Positions 46,677 through 58,655 are shown, counted from the first letter of the stretch. The stretch: 64,000 bases of DNA from Persicaria tinctoria (GCA_037127255.1 JBANSL010000016.1:7070501-7134500); one strand, 5' to 3'. Numbers and translations: made by a program. The notes: generated by a model not told the origin, from the sequence alone.

Positions 46677-47186
46677 ATGGATTTCAGGGTAATGGGAATC
46701 GACGCGCCGCTGATCAACACCCTCCACCAACTCCTCGAATCCACCGTCGACGACTACCCCGGCTCCGAGGGCACCACGTCCGCGGGATCCGCGGCCAGCA
46801 ACGCGCCTTCGAGGGCGTACGTGCGCGACGCGCGGGCGATGGCGAGCACTCCCGCGGACGTCAAGGAGCTTCCCGGCGCCTACCAGTTCATCATCGACAT
46901 GCCGGGGCTGAACGCCGGCGACATCAAGGTTCAGGTGGAGGACGACAACGTCCTCGTCATCTCCGGCGAGAGGAAGAGGAACGAGGACCAGGAGAAGGAG
47001 GCCAAGTACCTGCGGATGGAGCGCCGGATGGGGAAGTTCATGAGGAAGTTCGCCCTCCCGGAGAACGCTAACACCGCCTCCGGCGTGTCGGCGGTCTGCA
47101 AGGACGGCGTTTTAACCGTTGCGGTGGAGAAGCTGCCACCGCCGGAGCCGAAGAAGCCCAAGACAATCCAGGTCCAGGTCGCTTGA
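46677..47186 (+). CDS. Class II cytosolic small heat-shock protein (HSP20), gene 3
   Basis: Intronless, 169 residues, starting [12 protein letters not shown] as in gene 2. Differences from gene 2 cluster in the variable N-terminal arm (about residues 20-45, e.g. [12 protein letters not shown]) while the alpha-crystallin domain (about 50-150) and the C-terminal TIQVQ are nearly the same. It is richer in C and G at third codon positions than its AT-rich surroundings, as is common for these genes. The heat-shock elements upstream predict induction by heat. Confidence 0.96.
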   Translation: MDFRVMGIDAPLINTLHQLLESTVDDYPGSEGTTSAGSAASNAPSRAYVRDARAMASTPADVKELPGAYQFIIDMPGLNAGDIKVQVEDDNVLVISGERKRNEDQEKEAKYLRMERRMGKFMRKFALPENANTASGVSAVCKDGVLTVAVEKLPPPEPKKPKTIQVQVA

Positions 47187-47663
47187 AGTGTTCAGTGATG
47201 TTTGAAAGGTCGGATCTTTGGATCAATCGAGCAAATAAAAATGAGTGATGCTTGCTTTTGCGTTTCAGTGGGTTGAGTTTGAGTTTCTAAAGCTTTGGTA
47301 TGTTAGTTTGAGTGCTTGATTTTGTACCCTCCTTGAATTTGGTTTCATATCACTACTAGTTGAGTACGGAGTAGTTGTGAATAAATTTCTGTATTTTTTG
47401 GATCGATTTGATCTCTGAATTTTATACCCATCGGGCAATTTAACGGTATTTCAAATCGATTGCTCGTTTCCCCTGAATCACACAAATCAATGGCAAATTG
47501 CAATTAAAATCGATTGAGATCACTGTCTAAAATTCCCTGTTATAAACTTGGGCCACTGTCTAAAATCGATTGAGAAACCTCCACCAGTTTGATTGTTTGA
47601 TGGGCTGGTTCATTTTTAAACTTGGGCCAAAATCCATTTCCATTTTTTATCATGATGAGTATC
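47187..47663. other. 3' flank of HSP20 gene 3
   Basis: 3' untranslated region and AT-rich spacer without features. Its last five bases GTATC are the left target repeat of the next element. Confidence 0.5.
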
Positions 47664-48217
47664 TGATAGATTACATAGGTCTTAATATTGTATAGTGGGC
47701 TAAAAGCCCATTAAGGCCCAATACCTTTGTAACCTATATATATATATATATGTTATATCAATGAATGGAAACCCCAAGGAGGACTTTACATCAATTCTAC
47801 AATTCTACATGGTATCAGAGCGGTTAGCCTAACGGCCCGTCTTTCAAGCCCTAGTATATGAGTCGGCGGGCTACTACTTCTATTGCCAATTGGTTTTAGA
47901 ATGGAACCTCACTCGGCTTGTGTGCCAGGCTACTAGCGCATGTGCGCCCGTGCACACGACCCACAGTCATTGAGCTTGATCTCCACTTTGTAAGGGACAA
48001 GGTTGCCATTGGACATGTCCGCGTTCTCCATGTCCCGTCCTCTTATCAGTACGCTGATATATTCACCAAGGGTTTACCTCGACAGTTATTCATTGATTTT
48101 CGTTCCAGTCTCACTGTAAGGACCCCTCCCGTTTCGACTGCGGGGGTTTGATAGATTACATAGGTCTTAATATTGTATAGTGGGCTAAAAGCCCATTAAG
48201 GCCCAATACCTTTGTAA

Positions 48218-48262
<45 letters not shown>

Positions 48263-48311
48263 ATGAATGGAAACTCCAAGGAGGACTTTACATCAATTCT
48301 ACAATTCTACA
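47664..48311 (+). mobile_element. Miniature, internally deleted Copia element
   Basis: LTRs 47664-47819 and 48149-48311 (TGATAGATTACATAGG... to ...AATTCTACA) flank a 329-bp interior. A perfect 5-bp target duplication GTATC (47659-47663 and 48312-48316) surrounds it. A primer site TGGTATCAGAGC starts at 47820 and a polypurine run (gcgggggtt) ends the interior. The interior keeps only the tail of pol. Part of the LTR length difference is a (TA)n expansion. It must rely on an intact relative for mobility. Confidence 0.93.
47969..48151 (+). pseudogene. Residual RNase H tail of Copia pol in the miniature element
   Basis: The frame reads IELDLHFVRDKVA and QYADIFTKGLP, the well-known end of Copia pol. 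It closes at TGA (48149-48151), the first three bases of the 3' LTR. All upstream pol domains are missing, so it has no activity. Confidence 0.9.
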
Positions 48312-48316
48312 GTATC

Positions 48317-48857
48317 ATCCAATTATAACTCCCCGGCCTTTACAAATTATAATCAATAACGAAATGTTATTTTTTGTTCAAATAAATATATGGTTCCGAT
48401 GTCGGTTTTCAAAGTTGGTGTAAATTTTTGTTTGCAAATGGTTTGTTAATATCGACCTTTATTTACCAACTTGAAAAGCCGATGATACGTGTTTTTTTTC
48501 AAGCGAAAATATATAGTTACCGATTCTAGAAGTTGGTGTTATAACCGTACACTTAACGACATAAGACATTTTAGTTGTAAGTATGTATAGTAGCCTTAGT
48601 AGGTCCTTTAAATAGAAAAGAAAACCTCTTGCTGAACCAAAAATATGTTTATTTTAATTCGTAGAATATTGTATGTTGTAGCTTTTGGAAAAAGTAAAAA
48701 TTCCATTTTACGTCTTTCACTAAATTGGGATATGTTTATATGAAATAACAAAGTTTGTCCCAACATTAGAAGTATACTTATATTATTCAATTGACCAAAC
48801 GTTTTCCTTTAATTCATATAAAAGTATCTTGATTTAATGAAAGACATAAGTGATTAA
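48317..48857. other. Intergenic, AT-rich
   Basis: No gene or repeat was recognised. Confidence 0.4.
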
Positions 48858-49209
48858 GGGTTCGTTTGGTTGGCAATGGAAAAACCCAGGAAGTTAAAAA
48901 ATCCAGGAAGTAGCTAAAATATATGTGTTTGGTTGAATTTTTTTCCGCAGAAAAACTCAGTAAGTTAAATTCTTAGGAAGTTCAATTCCTCCATTTCAAA
49001 GGAATTTAACTCACCTACTCCCTCCTAGGAAAGTTGCAATTCTCCCATTTTCTATTTAAAAATTTTTTAATTCCCCTATTTAATCCTCTAAACTAAAAAG
49101 TTAACCAAACATATTTTCACAATTCTCGTGAATTAGACTTTCTGGGAATTCAATTCCCATTAAATAACTTCCCGGGAATTTCAATTTCCACATTGAACCA
49201 AACGAGCCC
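48858..49209. mobile_element. Tourist/Harbinger-type MITE
   Basis: Inverted ends GGGTTCGTTTGGTT and the complement of GGGCTCGTTTGGTT, with TAA on each side (48855-48857, 49210-49212). Length 352 bp, non-coding. A relative lies at 59304-59618. Confidence 0.85.
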
Positions 49210-49298
49210 TAAAGTTCTTCCAATTGAATATCCAGCTTTTCACCCTAATGTGGAATTTGGATAAACATATCATTTCTTAATAAAACAAAACTATATAC

Positions 49299-49963
49299 TA
49301 CTCGATCCGATCATAAATATAAATATAAGATGTTATAAAAGAGTATTTTAAGCAATAATATAAGATGTATTAGATTTTTCTAGATGATGGATTAATAATG
49401 ATTTATATTGATTTCTTTGTTTTGTTTTTTTTTTTAATTTTGATTGGTTATAGAGGGTAAAGAGAATTTAAAAAAATACGTAGTAAAATTTATGGGGGGG
49501 AAATTTAATGCAATGATGATGAGTTTAGAGGAATAATACCTCCAATCATAAATACAGGATGTTTTAGAAAGTTATATTTAGATCAACAATATGGAAGATG
49601 TTTTAGACCCTTGCCACCAAAAAAAAAATGTAAGATGAAAAAGTTAGTGTAATTATGATGATTTTAAATGAGAAATATATTTTCTTAAAATGCAGGTTAC
49701 TTGTTTAAAAGTCTTACTATATTCCTTCCGATCAATAATATAAGATTTTTTTTAGCATGTAGTATAAGGAGTTAAAAAAATGTATAAAATACTTTTTTAC
49801 CATGTAGTTTAACTTCTTAAACTATTTGTTGAAAAGTAAAGTCTTATATTTTCGATTGGAGGGAGTATTGTTGATTGAATTTAGTACTGTAAGTTTGTAA
49901 TGTATTTTCTTAAAACACGTGTTATTAGTTTAAAAATCTTATAATATTGGTGATCAGACCGAG
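49299..49963. mobile_element. Cluster of overlapping Stowaway-like MITEs
   Basis: Ends of the type TACT-CCATCCGATCA-TAAATATAAGA occur at about 49299, 49540, 49722, 49865 (inverted) and 49963 (inverted). The clearest unit is 49722-49865, with inverted ends and TA on both sides. The others are nested or truncated relatives. No gene is present. Confidence 0.65.
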
Positions 49964-50223
49964 TAATTTATATGCTATAGAAAAAACGGAAGTTATGGAT
50001 TAATTAAGTATGTACTCCCTTCATTAAGAAAAAATGTCGTTTTCAGAGTAAAATCTTGTTAAGAAAAATATGTCGTTTTAGGTATTTTGGTGTTCAATTT
50101 CCAAAATTACCCTTGTAATGATTAGAGATTTGTTAGTTGTAGTTTACAATAAAGTGGAAAAGTAAAGTAATAATTAGGGGTATAAGTGTATTTTTGTTTG
50201 ATTTTATTTGCTTTCTTAAAAAA

Positions 50224-51443
50224 CTAACACGATCCCCGCACCATGACGCGTTTTTTTAAAACTAAAATATTATATATAAAAATATTATATATAAAAATAT
50301 TAATAAATGTTAAGATAAAAATCATAAAAAAAAAACTTTATAACAAATGTATCTTATAATTATCTCAGAATTTTTTTTTTTAAAGTATTATGTAAAGTAT
50401 AATACATAAATATCGATATTTTAAATTACTCAGTAATAATAATATCAATATTATTATAACATTGATCAAATGTGATGTGTCATAATCAATAGTTATATTC
50501 AATGTTTTGAATTAATCTCAATAGTTAGTAAATAAATTTGAGTTAAGCCCAATAGTTATATTAGATTGAATTCAATGTTTTGAATTAAGCCTAATGGTTA
50601 GTAAAATTAAAGAAAAAGAGAATTAAAAGAAAAAGAAGAAAAAAAAAGGAGAATTAAAGAAAATAAAAAAATGGCAAAAAAAAAAAAAGATTGGTTAAGA
50701 CTCCTAAAATGTCTCTAACATTGACACATTATCCTAAACTCTTATAAATTAAGAGTTTATATAGATGGTTAGTAAAATTAAAGAAAAAGAGAATTAAAAG
50801 AAAAAGAAGACAAAAAAGGAGAATTAAAGAAAATAAAAAAAATGGCAAAAAAAAAGATTGGTTAAGACTCCTAAAATGTCTCTAACATTGACACATTATC
50901 CTAAACTCTTATAAATTAAGAGTTTATATAGATGATTAGTAAAATTAAAGAAAAAGAGCATTAAAAGAAAAAGAAGATAAAAAAGGAGAATTAAAGAAAA
51001 TAAAAAAAATGGCAAAAAAAAATGATTGGTTAAGACTCCTAAAATGTCTCTAACATTGACACAGCATCCTAAACTCTTCTAAATTAAGAGTTTATATAGA
51101 TATAGATGGTTAGTAAAATTAAAGAAAAAGAGAATTAAAAGAAAAAGAAGAAAAAAAAAGAGAATTAAAGAAAATAAAAAAATGGCAAAAAAAAGATTGG
51201 TTAAGACTCCTAAAATGTCTCTAACATTGATACATCATCCTAAACTCTTCTAAATTAAGAGTTTATATAGATATAGATGGTTAGTAAAATTAAAGAAAAA
51301 GAGAATTAAAAGAAAAAGAAGAAAAAAAAAAGAGAATTAAAGAAAATAAAAAAATGGCAAAAAAAAGATTGGTTAAGACTCATAAAATGTCTCTAACATT
51401 GACACATTATCCTAAACTCTTCTAAATTAAGAGTTTATGTAGA
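50224..51443 (-). mobile_element. Helitron with five tandem 5' termini
   Basis: On the minus strand the 3' end reads CGCGTCATGGTGCGGGGATC...TTAG, with a hairpin like that of the Helitron at 18781, and it stops before a T. The 5' side starts TCTACATAAACTCTTAAT after an A. The first 165-175 bp of the element, each starting TCTATATAAACTCTTAATTT, are repeated five times in tandem. The ends are the same family as 16555-18807. There is no coding capacity. Confidence 0.85.
50594..51443. repeat. Tandem array of the Helitron 5' end (five units)
   Basis: Units begin atgg/attagtaaaattaaag at 50594, 50765, 50932, 51106 and 51277, so the period is about 167-174 bp. Each ends with the Helitron 5' terminus (gagtttatataga on the plus strand). 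A few substitutions separate the units. It is not a CRISPR array: repeats are joined directly and no unique spacers exist. Confidence 0.92.
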
Positions 51444-51488
51444 TGTGCAAATGTCTAAAACGACATGTTTTAATTAACAGATGGAGTA

Positions 51489-52379
51489 ACATTTACCAAT
51501 GAGGCAATGACCCATTGTCTTAATTGCAAGGGAAATGTGACTCTTACAAGAGGTTAAGAGTTCAAATCTCACACCTTATATTTTGTTTGATGGCTCGAGT
51601 TCGTTGTAGACTAGTGTTTGAGCCTGTGAGGATTAGTCAACAACCTCAAAACTCCAACGTTATTAAAAAGAAAAAAGTACACGTGGCACTTTAATAGGGT
51701 TGGATGGAGACTAGAGCACATTAACGATTCAGATGATGATGCTTAAAATGTGGGGTTGATTTGATTTGGACGATCACTTGAAAAAACAAACAAAATATAT
51801 GCCTACAATTTAGCTGAGAGAGCATTTCCATTTCAAAGGAAGCTACTTACCATCTTCATTCCTCGATAGCGACACACACCTCCACTCCAAATCCAATCCA
51901 TCGGACCACTCCTTATCAACTACTCTAATTCATACTTTAATTTCCTTGTTTCAAGCCTATATATTGCAATCCCTCTAGAAGCCAATATTATCTTTAATTA
52001 TGATTTTTTTTATATAAAAAAGAAAGATTATCTTCAAGTAATTCGTTGACAAGTCTTATTGGGGGGGACCTAATTACTTTTAGCTTTTCTTTTTTTAAGA
52101 TCCTATGGTATGTGTGACAAAATATAGTTTGCAATATAAACTCGATGAAATTCTGCCTCCAAACCAATGTTAAGAGTCTTTTTTTTTAAATCAATTGATA
52201 ATGAAATGACTATCAAGATCAGATGTCATTTGCACTTGTAATGTCTATTAACATTTAATCAATCCAAGAACACGTCGTCAGAAATCAAATGAATCACAGC
52301 AAAGAAAACTAGAAAACAACAGAGCTAATAAACGAAGTACAGAAGAAACAAATCGTCACTGTGTCACTCTGATACCATT
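51489..52379. other. Intergenic with a possible SINE
   Basis: The segment 51495-51680 contains gagttcaaatctc, similar to a tRNA B box, and ends in an A-rich tail, but no target repeat was found. A primer-site-like inverted ctctgataccat lies at 52370-52379 next to a possible LTR. No gene. Confidence 0.4.
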
Positions 52380-52660
52380 TGAACTAGTGAGTTGTCGAAA
52401 ATGAAAGATCAATCAACACGATCACAAACTTCATCAGAGGAGAGAAAACCCAAATCTGTGTTCACACTTTCTCCCGTTTGTTATAGCCGAAGTGTTGCCT
52501 AAAACCAGCTTTATAAAGCTTGAGATGGTGCCTAACAACCACACGAGTAGAAATTACAATATTGCCCTTCTAGTACCCGCATATGAACCCATACCTATAA
52601 TGTGTTAGCTAGATCTGATAAAAGTATTGCAATTTGCAACACCGGTTATTGTTGCATCAA
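52380..52660 (-). mobile_element. Copia LTR remnant with primer site
   Basis: The inverted primer site (minus strand ATGGTATCAGAG) directly abuts a segment beginning TGAACTAGTGAG on the plus strand, the arrangement expected for the 5' LTR of a minus-strand Copia element. A TATA-like tttataaagc lies near 52510. The far end of the LTR and the rest of the element were not found. Confidence 0.5.
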
Positions 52661-52882
52661 ATTTTTTCAATGTAATTTATTTATAATTTAATCTCCAATT
52701 GGATTAATTAGTGACGTACTCTAATTAACTAGTTAGATTTGCATTTTTATCAATCTTGCCAAACACACCTTAGTGTCCGGCGAATGGTGGGCGGCTACGA
52801 AGATAGTCCAATTCATTGAATTAACACTAATCTAATGTAGTGTATTTTTATTTTTCCTTAATTTTTTTTTACATAAAGTAAT
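52661..52882. other. Intergenic, AT-rich
   Basis: No feature seen. Confidence 0.4.
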
Positions 52883-52901
52883 CTTCACAAGTATGGATTT
52901 T

Positions 52902-52998
52902 TTTTTAATTTTTTTTTTTGGAAATAAGGAAATACATTAGAGACGAGCTATAAAAGTCTAGAATAGCTCCGCCCTAGAGCGTCCTTTCGGACGAGAAC
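52902..52998 (-). mobile_element. Short retroposed insert with 19-bp target duplication
   Basis: The 19 bases CTTCACAAGTATGGATTTT occur at 52883-52901 and again at 52999-53017. Between them lie 97 bases that begin with a T-rich run on the plus strand, the complement of a poly(A) tail. It is a very short retroposed copy; the source was not identified. Confidence 0.8.
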
Positions 52999-53018
52999 CT
53001 TCACAAGTATGGATTTTC

Positions 53019-53869
53019 AATAGTACCAAAACCGCCTTCAATGGAAACCTCTTCTATCCTTTTTTTCCCCTTATCATAATTAATTTACATACACCTCATT
53101 TATTTTTTTATTTAAATTTATTTTCACTTTATCTACCACTTGGAATATATATACCATCTATTTTCATTAAAAAAAAAATTAAATAACATTATAAAGAGGT
53201 CGGGAAGAGGTTACCTTTCTACCAAGACAACCTATTCCATGTCATTATCTTAAGGTATAAGCTACAACAAAGGATTTACCTTATACTTACCTTAAGGTAA
53301 AGAAAAGCCTAAGTTGTAGATGCTCTTATAGCATATTTATCGACAATATTTCTAATATTAATACTAGAAAAATATGAAAAATAATAGAAAGAGGGGTTAG
53401 AGGGAAAGGATCGACTAACTACGATACCAATACTTGTATCCCGTCCTAATATTGCATGCCATTAATATGGAGAGAGAGTATTTATCACTTTTTTTTTTGT
53501 TCTGTTTAGTCTCAAATAAAAACGACTTTATATTATAAGGGAGAAGGCAAAATGCATCTCAACATTGAAATTAGGGGGGAACACACCTTCTGTCAAAAGG
53601 CGTGACAATAGATCCACGGTTGAAAACATTATATGTAAATAAAAAAGAACAACGCAATTTTAATAAACTCGAACCTATTATAAAAATCAATATGCACAAT
53701 GCAAAGTTTCATGCTTCCAACTTAGATCAATAAGGAATTAGATCAAATTAATAGGAAATTTTCCTAGCACAAGGGTCTTCAACATATATAGGCCAATTGT
53801 TAGCTCGTATATGATTTGTAAACCTAAGAAGAAGGGGGAGTTAGAGTTTGAAAACTGCAGGGTATAAAT
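53019..53869. other. Intergenic, AT-rich
   Basis: No feature seen. Confidence 0.4.
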
Positions 53870-54440
53870 GAAGCACTTCAAATGAAATTACTTTGAAAAA
53901 TACTGACAGAACCTGATAAAGCAAGGGTTAAACTTATCCACAACAAGTATCTTAAGGGAGTCGAAGTACTAAATATAGAAAGAAGGGGTTCTCCGGGCAA
54001 TGGCGTAAGTTGTACCCATTTATTAAAATATTCAAGACGGGTTTAATCTGATATGTTGGTGATGGGAAGTCCATTAACTTTTAGCTCGACAAATGGTGGA
54101 TCGAAAAACTGGTATAGATACTACCACCACCAGTACTATTTGACAAAATATTTGCAATCCCTCTTCCAGTTACAACCTTTGTTGATAGGTTATTTTAGTG
54201 GCATGATCGGGAAGGTTGGTTCACAACCTCGAGTTAATCACAAATCCTAACTGATACGCAGATGACCTTAACATATGGATATTGAAAATAAACGCTACTC
54301 CTAAAATTAAAAAATTCCTTTAGAAAGTTGAGCATAATGGTATGCCAACGAGATATATGAAGGAAAAATATTTTCCTAAATATAAATAGATTAACCTCAT
54401 GATCTGTTTTTAAAATAGCTAAATAAGTTCTTATAGGGAG
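53870..54440 (+). pseudogene. Plant LINE remnant (zinc-finger region after reverse transcriptase)
   Basis: Broken frames read IHNKYLKG, then WWIEKLV, then KINATPKIKKFL and HNGMPT, the order found in the region after reverse transcriptase in plant LINEs (zf-RVT). Stops and shifts interrupt it throughout. No reverse transcriptase core, poly(A) or target repeat was found. Confidence 0.6.
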
Positions 54441-54787
54441 AATTTTTCTCAAACGAGAATGTATAGCCTATGCAGTAAGAGCGTAGGTTAAAAAAAAAAT
54501 CATAATTCAATTATAAATGTAAAATTTTTCAAGCTTTGTTACACAATTAGTGACAATTTACAATATGCTTAAAATAATGTGAATAAAAAAACAACTTTTA
54601 AATTCATTTTTTCAAAATAAAAATTATTTTTTGAATAACATCAGCCATGATTATATCAAAATAAAAATTTACAAGTAAAAATATATTCAAAATAAATGAT
54701 TTATTTCAATATAATGTCAAATAAATTCAAAATTGATATATATTTTGAATAAAATTCAAAATGATTTTAGTATTGTAGTAATTAATA
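54441..54787. other. Intergenic, AT-rich
   Basis: Very A+T-rich sequence with repeated ttcaaaataaa phrases. No feature seen. Confidence 0.4.
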
Positions 54788-54951
54788 CTCCCTCCGTTAA
54801 AAAAATATAAGTACTTTTAGCCTTAGATTTTTGTTTGAAAATATAATGATGGGAGTTGTGGATAATTAACGAGGGGCAGAAATGTAATAAGTTTATGATT
54901 TCCTTAATTTATGTGCAAATGTCTAAAATGACTTATATTTTTTAACGGGAG
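54788..54951. mobile_element. Stowaway-type MITE
   Basis: The left end CTCCCTCCGTTAAAAAAATA and the inverted right end with TTTTTTAACGGGAG enclose 164 bases next to TA. It shares its interior phrase tgtgcaaatgtctaaaa with the MITE at 50015. Confidence 0.75.
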
Positions 54952-57215
54952 TTAGTAAGTTATAATATTCCCTTTTAATAACTTATAATATTCCCTTTTT
55001 CTCCTGACATTGATTTGACTGTATTGGTTGACCCGCCTGAAGGTGTTTTTCCATTTTTACAAAAATGATGTAAAAGGTCGGGTTATCCCCGTATGCTGAA
55101 TACTTAGCTCTTCTTGTTTTTTAAGTTGATAAAAGTGCAGTGAAATGAGCGGAGAGCTCTCCTTTTGAATCAATAAAAAAATACTACACTAAACTAGTTC
55201 CAACCCGCAAAGTTAAATGATTTCGGTTGCATCAAACACTAATTGGGCCTAAGAAAAGTCGATCCTGAACTTGGTAGGCTGCTTGGATTGACAAACTTGT
55301 AATTAGGGGTAGGCAGCAGCTGGAGATTCAACTTTTTTAAAAGTCAATTTCAAAGTCTTTCCCATTCATCTTATCATCTTTATTATTTAAATGCCATAAA
55401 TTATGGTATGACTCTGAACCTTCCTCGAAGAACCTTAGACTAGATTTATGCTTACCACATCACTAATACTAATACTAACACTAACACATGTCATTAGTAA
55501 GGTGATACTATGACGACGAGTAGACGAGTAGCCCTTCAACCTTATATGCTGTTCAAGCATTTTTTATATTACCGATGTGGCACATTCCAACAAGAATGAT
55601 TACCTACTCTACAAGTTGGTGTCAATAGACTATCTCCAGCCAGAATGCATACCAATATCGAAAGCTGATATCGTAATTATAGTTATACACTTAACAATAT
55701 TTTAATCGTGCGAATATCATACTGGTTAATATAAATAGATAAACTTATAAATTTAAAATCATTATACACCATCCATTAAGACAAATGTCATTCTAGAGCT
55801 TTTAATATTTTCAAGGATATTAATAAATACTCTCCATTCACCAAAATATGATATTGTAATAATTATCACGAGTTTTAAGAAAACAAATAAATATGGAGTA
55901 TATACTTATGCATTTAATTATTAATCTTTTTTTTATGGAAACTGCTTTTAACATCTTATTAATCATTATAAGGATAATTTTAAAAAGTAAGGATCAAAAT
56001 AGTAAAAAAAAAAAATCTAAACAAGATTCATATCATAAAATAACATGTTTTTGGCAAACGGATAGAATATATCTTTATATATTCTAATACTATAGTTTTT
56101 ACTTTCTCAAAATTTATAACTAAACATCTACTAATAATTACAATAACAATGGTGTAAAGCAAATATAATAGTATTAGAAGTATATCTAAGAAAAAAGAAG
56201 ATAATAATAATAGTAGAAGTAAATCCTCCTATCTATATTATATTTTGTCAACTATTATAAAGTAGGTCTACTTTGTGAACCAACTAACCTATAGAATCCA
56301 TTATACTAGTTGAGCTAGCTCATGGTTGTAGAATTATTTGTGCATTTTTATTTATATAAAGTAAGAATTTGATATCAAACAATTATATTTTCGATAGGTC
56401 GATAAGTCGACAAATGAAAACCGTTGAACATATAACTAAAAACTAGAATAAGGTACAATAAACCAGGCAACATGCAAACTACACCCAGACAAATCTAAGC
56501 AAAGTGTATTGTCTCCTTTTTTTTAGAACAATATTGTCTTCTTTAAAATGTCTTTTACTATTTATACACATTTTGTTAAACAGACCTAACGCACCCGAAA
56601 TCGTTTTTAAGAAATTTTCTTCCACCAAAACAGAAAATCTGTCGACAGCCCAACGTGAAGTTAAAGAACACTTAATTTTATTTATTTATTTTTTAAATAC
56701 GAAATCAAGAATTGACTTGTATAAAGTAATCCAATCCTTTGTGATGGGGCAAGTTTAAGCACACGAGGCAATAGCCAAACTGCCAAAGACTCACCCAAAA
56801 ACCAAAACATACACATATGATGACATACAACAAAAAGTCAACAGCAACCTCAAAGTCTTTCTGAATTCAATTTAAAAAAAAAAATCAAAAAAATATTCCA
56901 CCAGCTAAATCTGCCCACAAAATCATCCTTTTTGAGAGCAAGAATCATTTATTATTTTTATTTTTATTTTTTTTAAAGTCCCTTTCAAAGTTCAAAGCCA
57001 TGTCACAAGTGAAGCCATCACTGTAGTTAGTTGGGCCCTCCAAGTCCTTCAAAAACAACCATCTTCATCACCTTTGAAGCTTCCTACTACCTCACTAAGA
57101 AGCTCCTTGGAAGGCTCCATGAATCATGATGGCTACAAGGTATATGTAACGGACGCCGAGGCAGTCGAAAAATGCAACACCAGGATTGGATCATTCACCA
57201 ATTCATCCCCCATAG
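54952..57215. other. Intergenic and WRKY upstream region
   Basis: Long AT-rich spacer without a gene. Short phrases of microsatellite type are present. The last 300 bases include a likely 5' leader with a 64-codon open frame (57074-57268) overlapping the WRKY start in another frame. An upstream open frame effect is possible but unproven. Confidence 0.45.
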
Positions 57216-58655
57216 ATGGAGTTTTGGAATCAAAGTGGGAGCCAGATGATTTCGAATGCAAGCTTTAGTACTACTACAACCACTCTTGGCTCTTTCGAGT
57301 CATCTGAAAGCGACCCTTGTGATCCTTCAGATTTCGAGGTGTCTGATTTCTTAATGTTCAGCAACACCAGTGATGATCTTTCCACCATGGTTTCAGGGTA
57401 CTTACAGAATGGTGGATTCGTGATGAATGAGGCGGCTGACATTGGTAGTGGAAGGGTTGGTAGCAGCCTGCAGAATCAAGGAGAGAGTAGTAGTAAAAGT
57501 AAGCAAAAATCTTTCTGACTGATTCAACTCTTTTTACAAGTAAACTGTAGTGAGATCAACTTACATGGGGATGCATATCTTTTGCTTGCAGGTTCTTGAT
57601 TGTTTTAAATACTACACATCTGCAACCTGATCATAGTAGATAGACAATCATGTATACAATGATTATTTTACTGCTCTTGGAATGCATGGTTCTTTGGATA
57701 TAAGAAATGTGTCCTTAGTTTCTTAATGATCATGGGATGTGTATAAGTCGTGCGAGTTAAGCCCGCCATGGGCATGATCATCTATCTTCTAAAGGCAAAC
57801 CCATCTGAGATTTTGTAGATTTTTTCACCTACCCACCTTTGACTGTCTGTAATATTCCTCAGCTCAGCCGCCCCAAAAACCGGTTAAAAATTTACTCTAT
57901 ACTTTAGTCCAAGTTGTGCTTCATGATCTAATATCGTGAGGGCATCTACCATGTGTCTATATTGTCTCCACAATCCAGTGCTCTAAATATCGTTCTAAGT
58001 GGCCTGACCCCTCACTGACCTAGGCACCACACCCCCACTGCCTAGCGTTTTCAAGAACACTGCCACAATCAAAGCAAATCATCTTATAATTGGTGGTACA
58101 GTTATAAATAGATGATGAAGAACAAATGGATTTCCTTACAAACTAAAAGAACATATAGGAAAACCTTACGCCTGCCTAATCGAGGTATATACATATATTC
58201 AAGTCTAATCTTTTAACATGCATGTTTTTTGTATCTATTCTCAGGAGCAACTACGGAAAGGGAGGCCAAAGTGCGCATTGCATTCAAAACAGAATCCGAG
58301 ACCGAGTCACTTGATGATGGCTTCAAGTGGAGGAAGTATGGAAAGAAGATGGTTAAAAACAGCCCTAATCCAAGGTACATCCCTTAAATTAAAATCAAGT
58401 AGCTAGGTTCATAGACTCAATCTTTGATGATCTTGCATAATTGCATCCAAGTATCCCTACATAAACATAGAAAGCGATATTTTCCAATATTTCCAGTGCC
58501 TTTACTAAAGCTAGCTTTCCATTATCAACAGGAACTACTACAGATGTTCCATTAATGGGTGCCCAGTGAAGAAAAGGGTTGAACGAGACAGGGATGACCC
58601 AAGATACGTGATCACAACCTATGAAGGAGTCCATAACCACCAGTCCTCTGTCTAA
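57216..58655 (+). CDS. WRKY transcription factor, group IIc, WRKYGKK variant (WRKY50/51-like), three exons
   Basis: Exons 57216-57498, 58245-58374 and 58532-58655 join in phase to give 178 residues. The N-terminal half is acidic and Ser-rich ([12 protein letters not shown]), as in WRKY50/51. The single WRKY domain reads [27 protein letters not shown], then [27 protein letters not shown]; the zinc finger is C-X4-C-X23-H-X-H. The second intron splits the Arg codon of NPR, the usual place in this group. The heptad is WRKYGKK and not WRKYGQK, as in Arabidopsis WRKY50, 51 and 59, where binding preference is altered. It acts in the nucleus. Those relatives repress jasmonate responses when salicylate is high; transfer of that role here is inference. 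Confidence 0.94.

Larger units (their letters stand above)
50015..51486. mobile_element. Stowaway-type MITE split by a Helitron
   Basis: Left end CTCCCTTCATTAAGAAAAAA and inverted right end (…TTAATTAACAGATGGAG), with TA on each side (50013-50014, 51487-51488). Removing 50224-51443 leaves a MITE of about 250 bp. Its right-hand phrase tgtgcaaatgtctaaaa also occurs intact in the MITE at 54788-54951. Confidence 0.78.

Noticed and set aside
50594..51443. Regular repeat array resembling a CRISPR
   Set aside because: The repeats are about 170 bp and directly joined with no unique spacers, in a plant genome; the unit is a Helitron 5' end.
53019..57000. Possible host gene in the long gap before the WRKY
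   Set aside because: Frames are short, A+T-rich and without splice-compatible neighbours; only LINE debris and a MITE can be supported.
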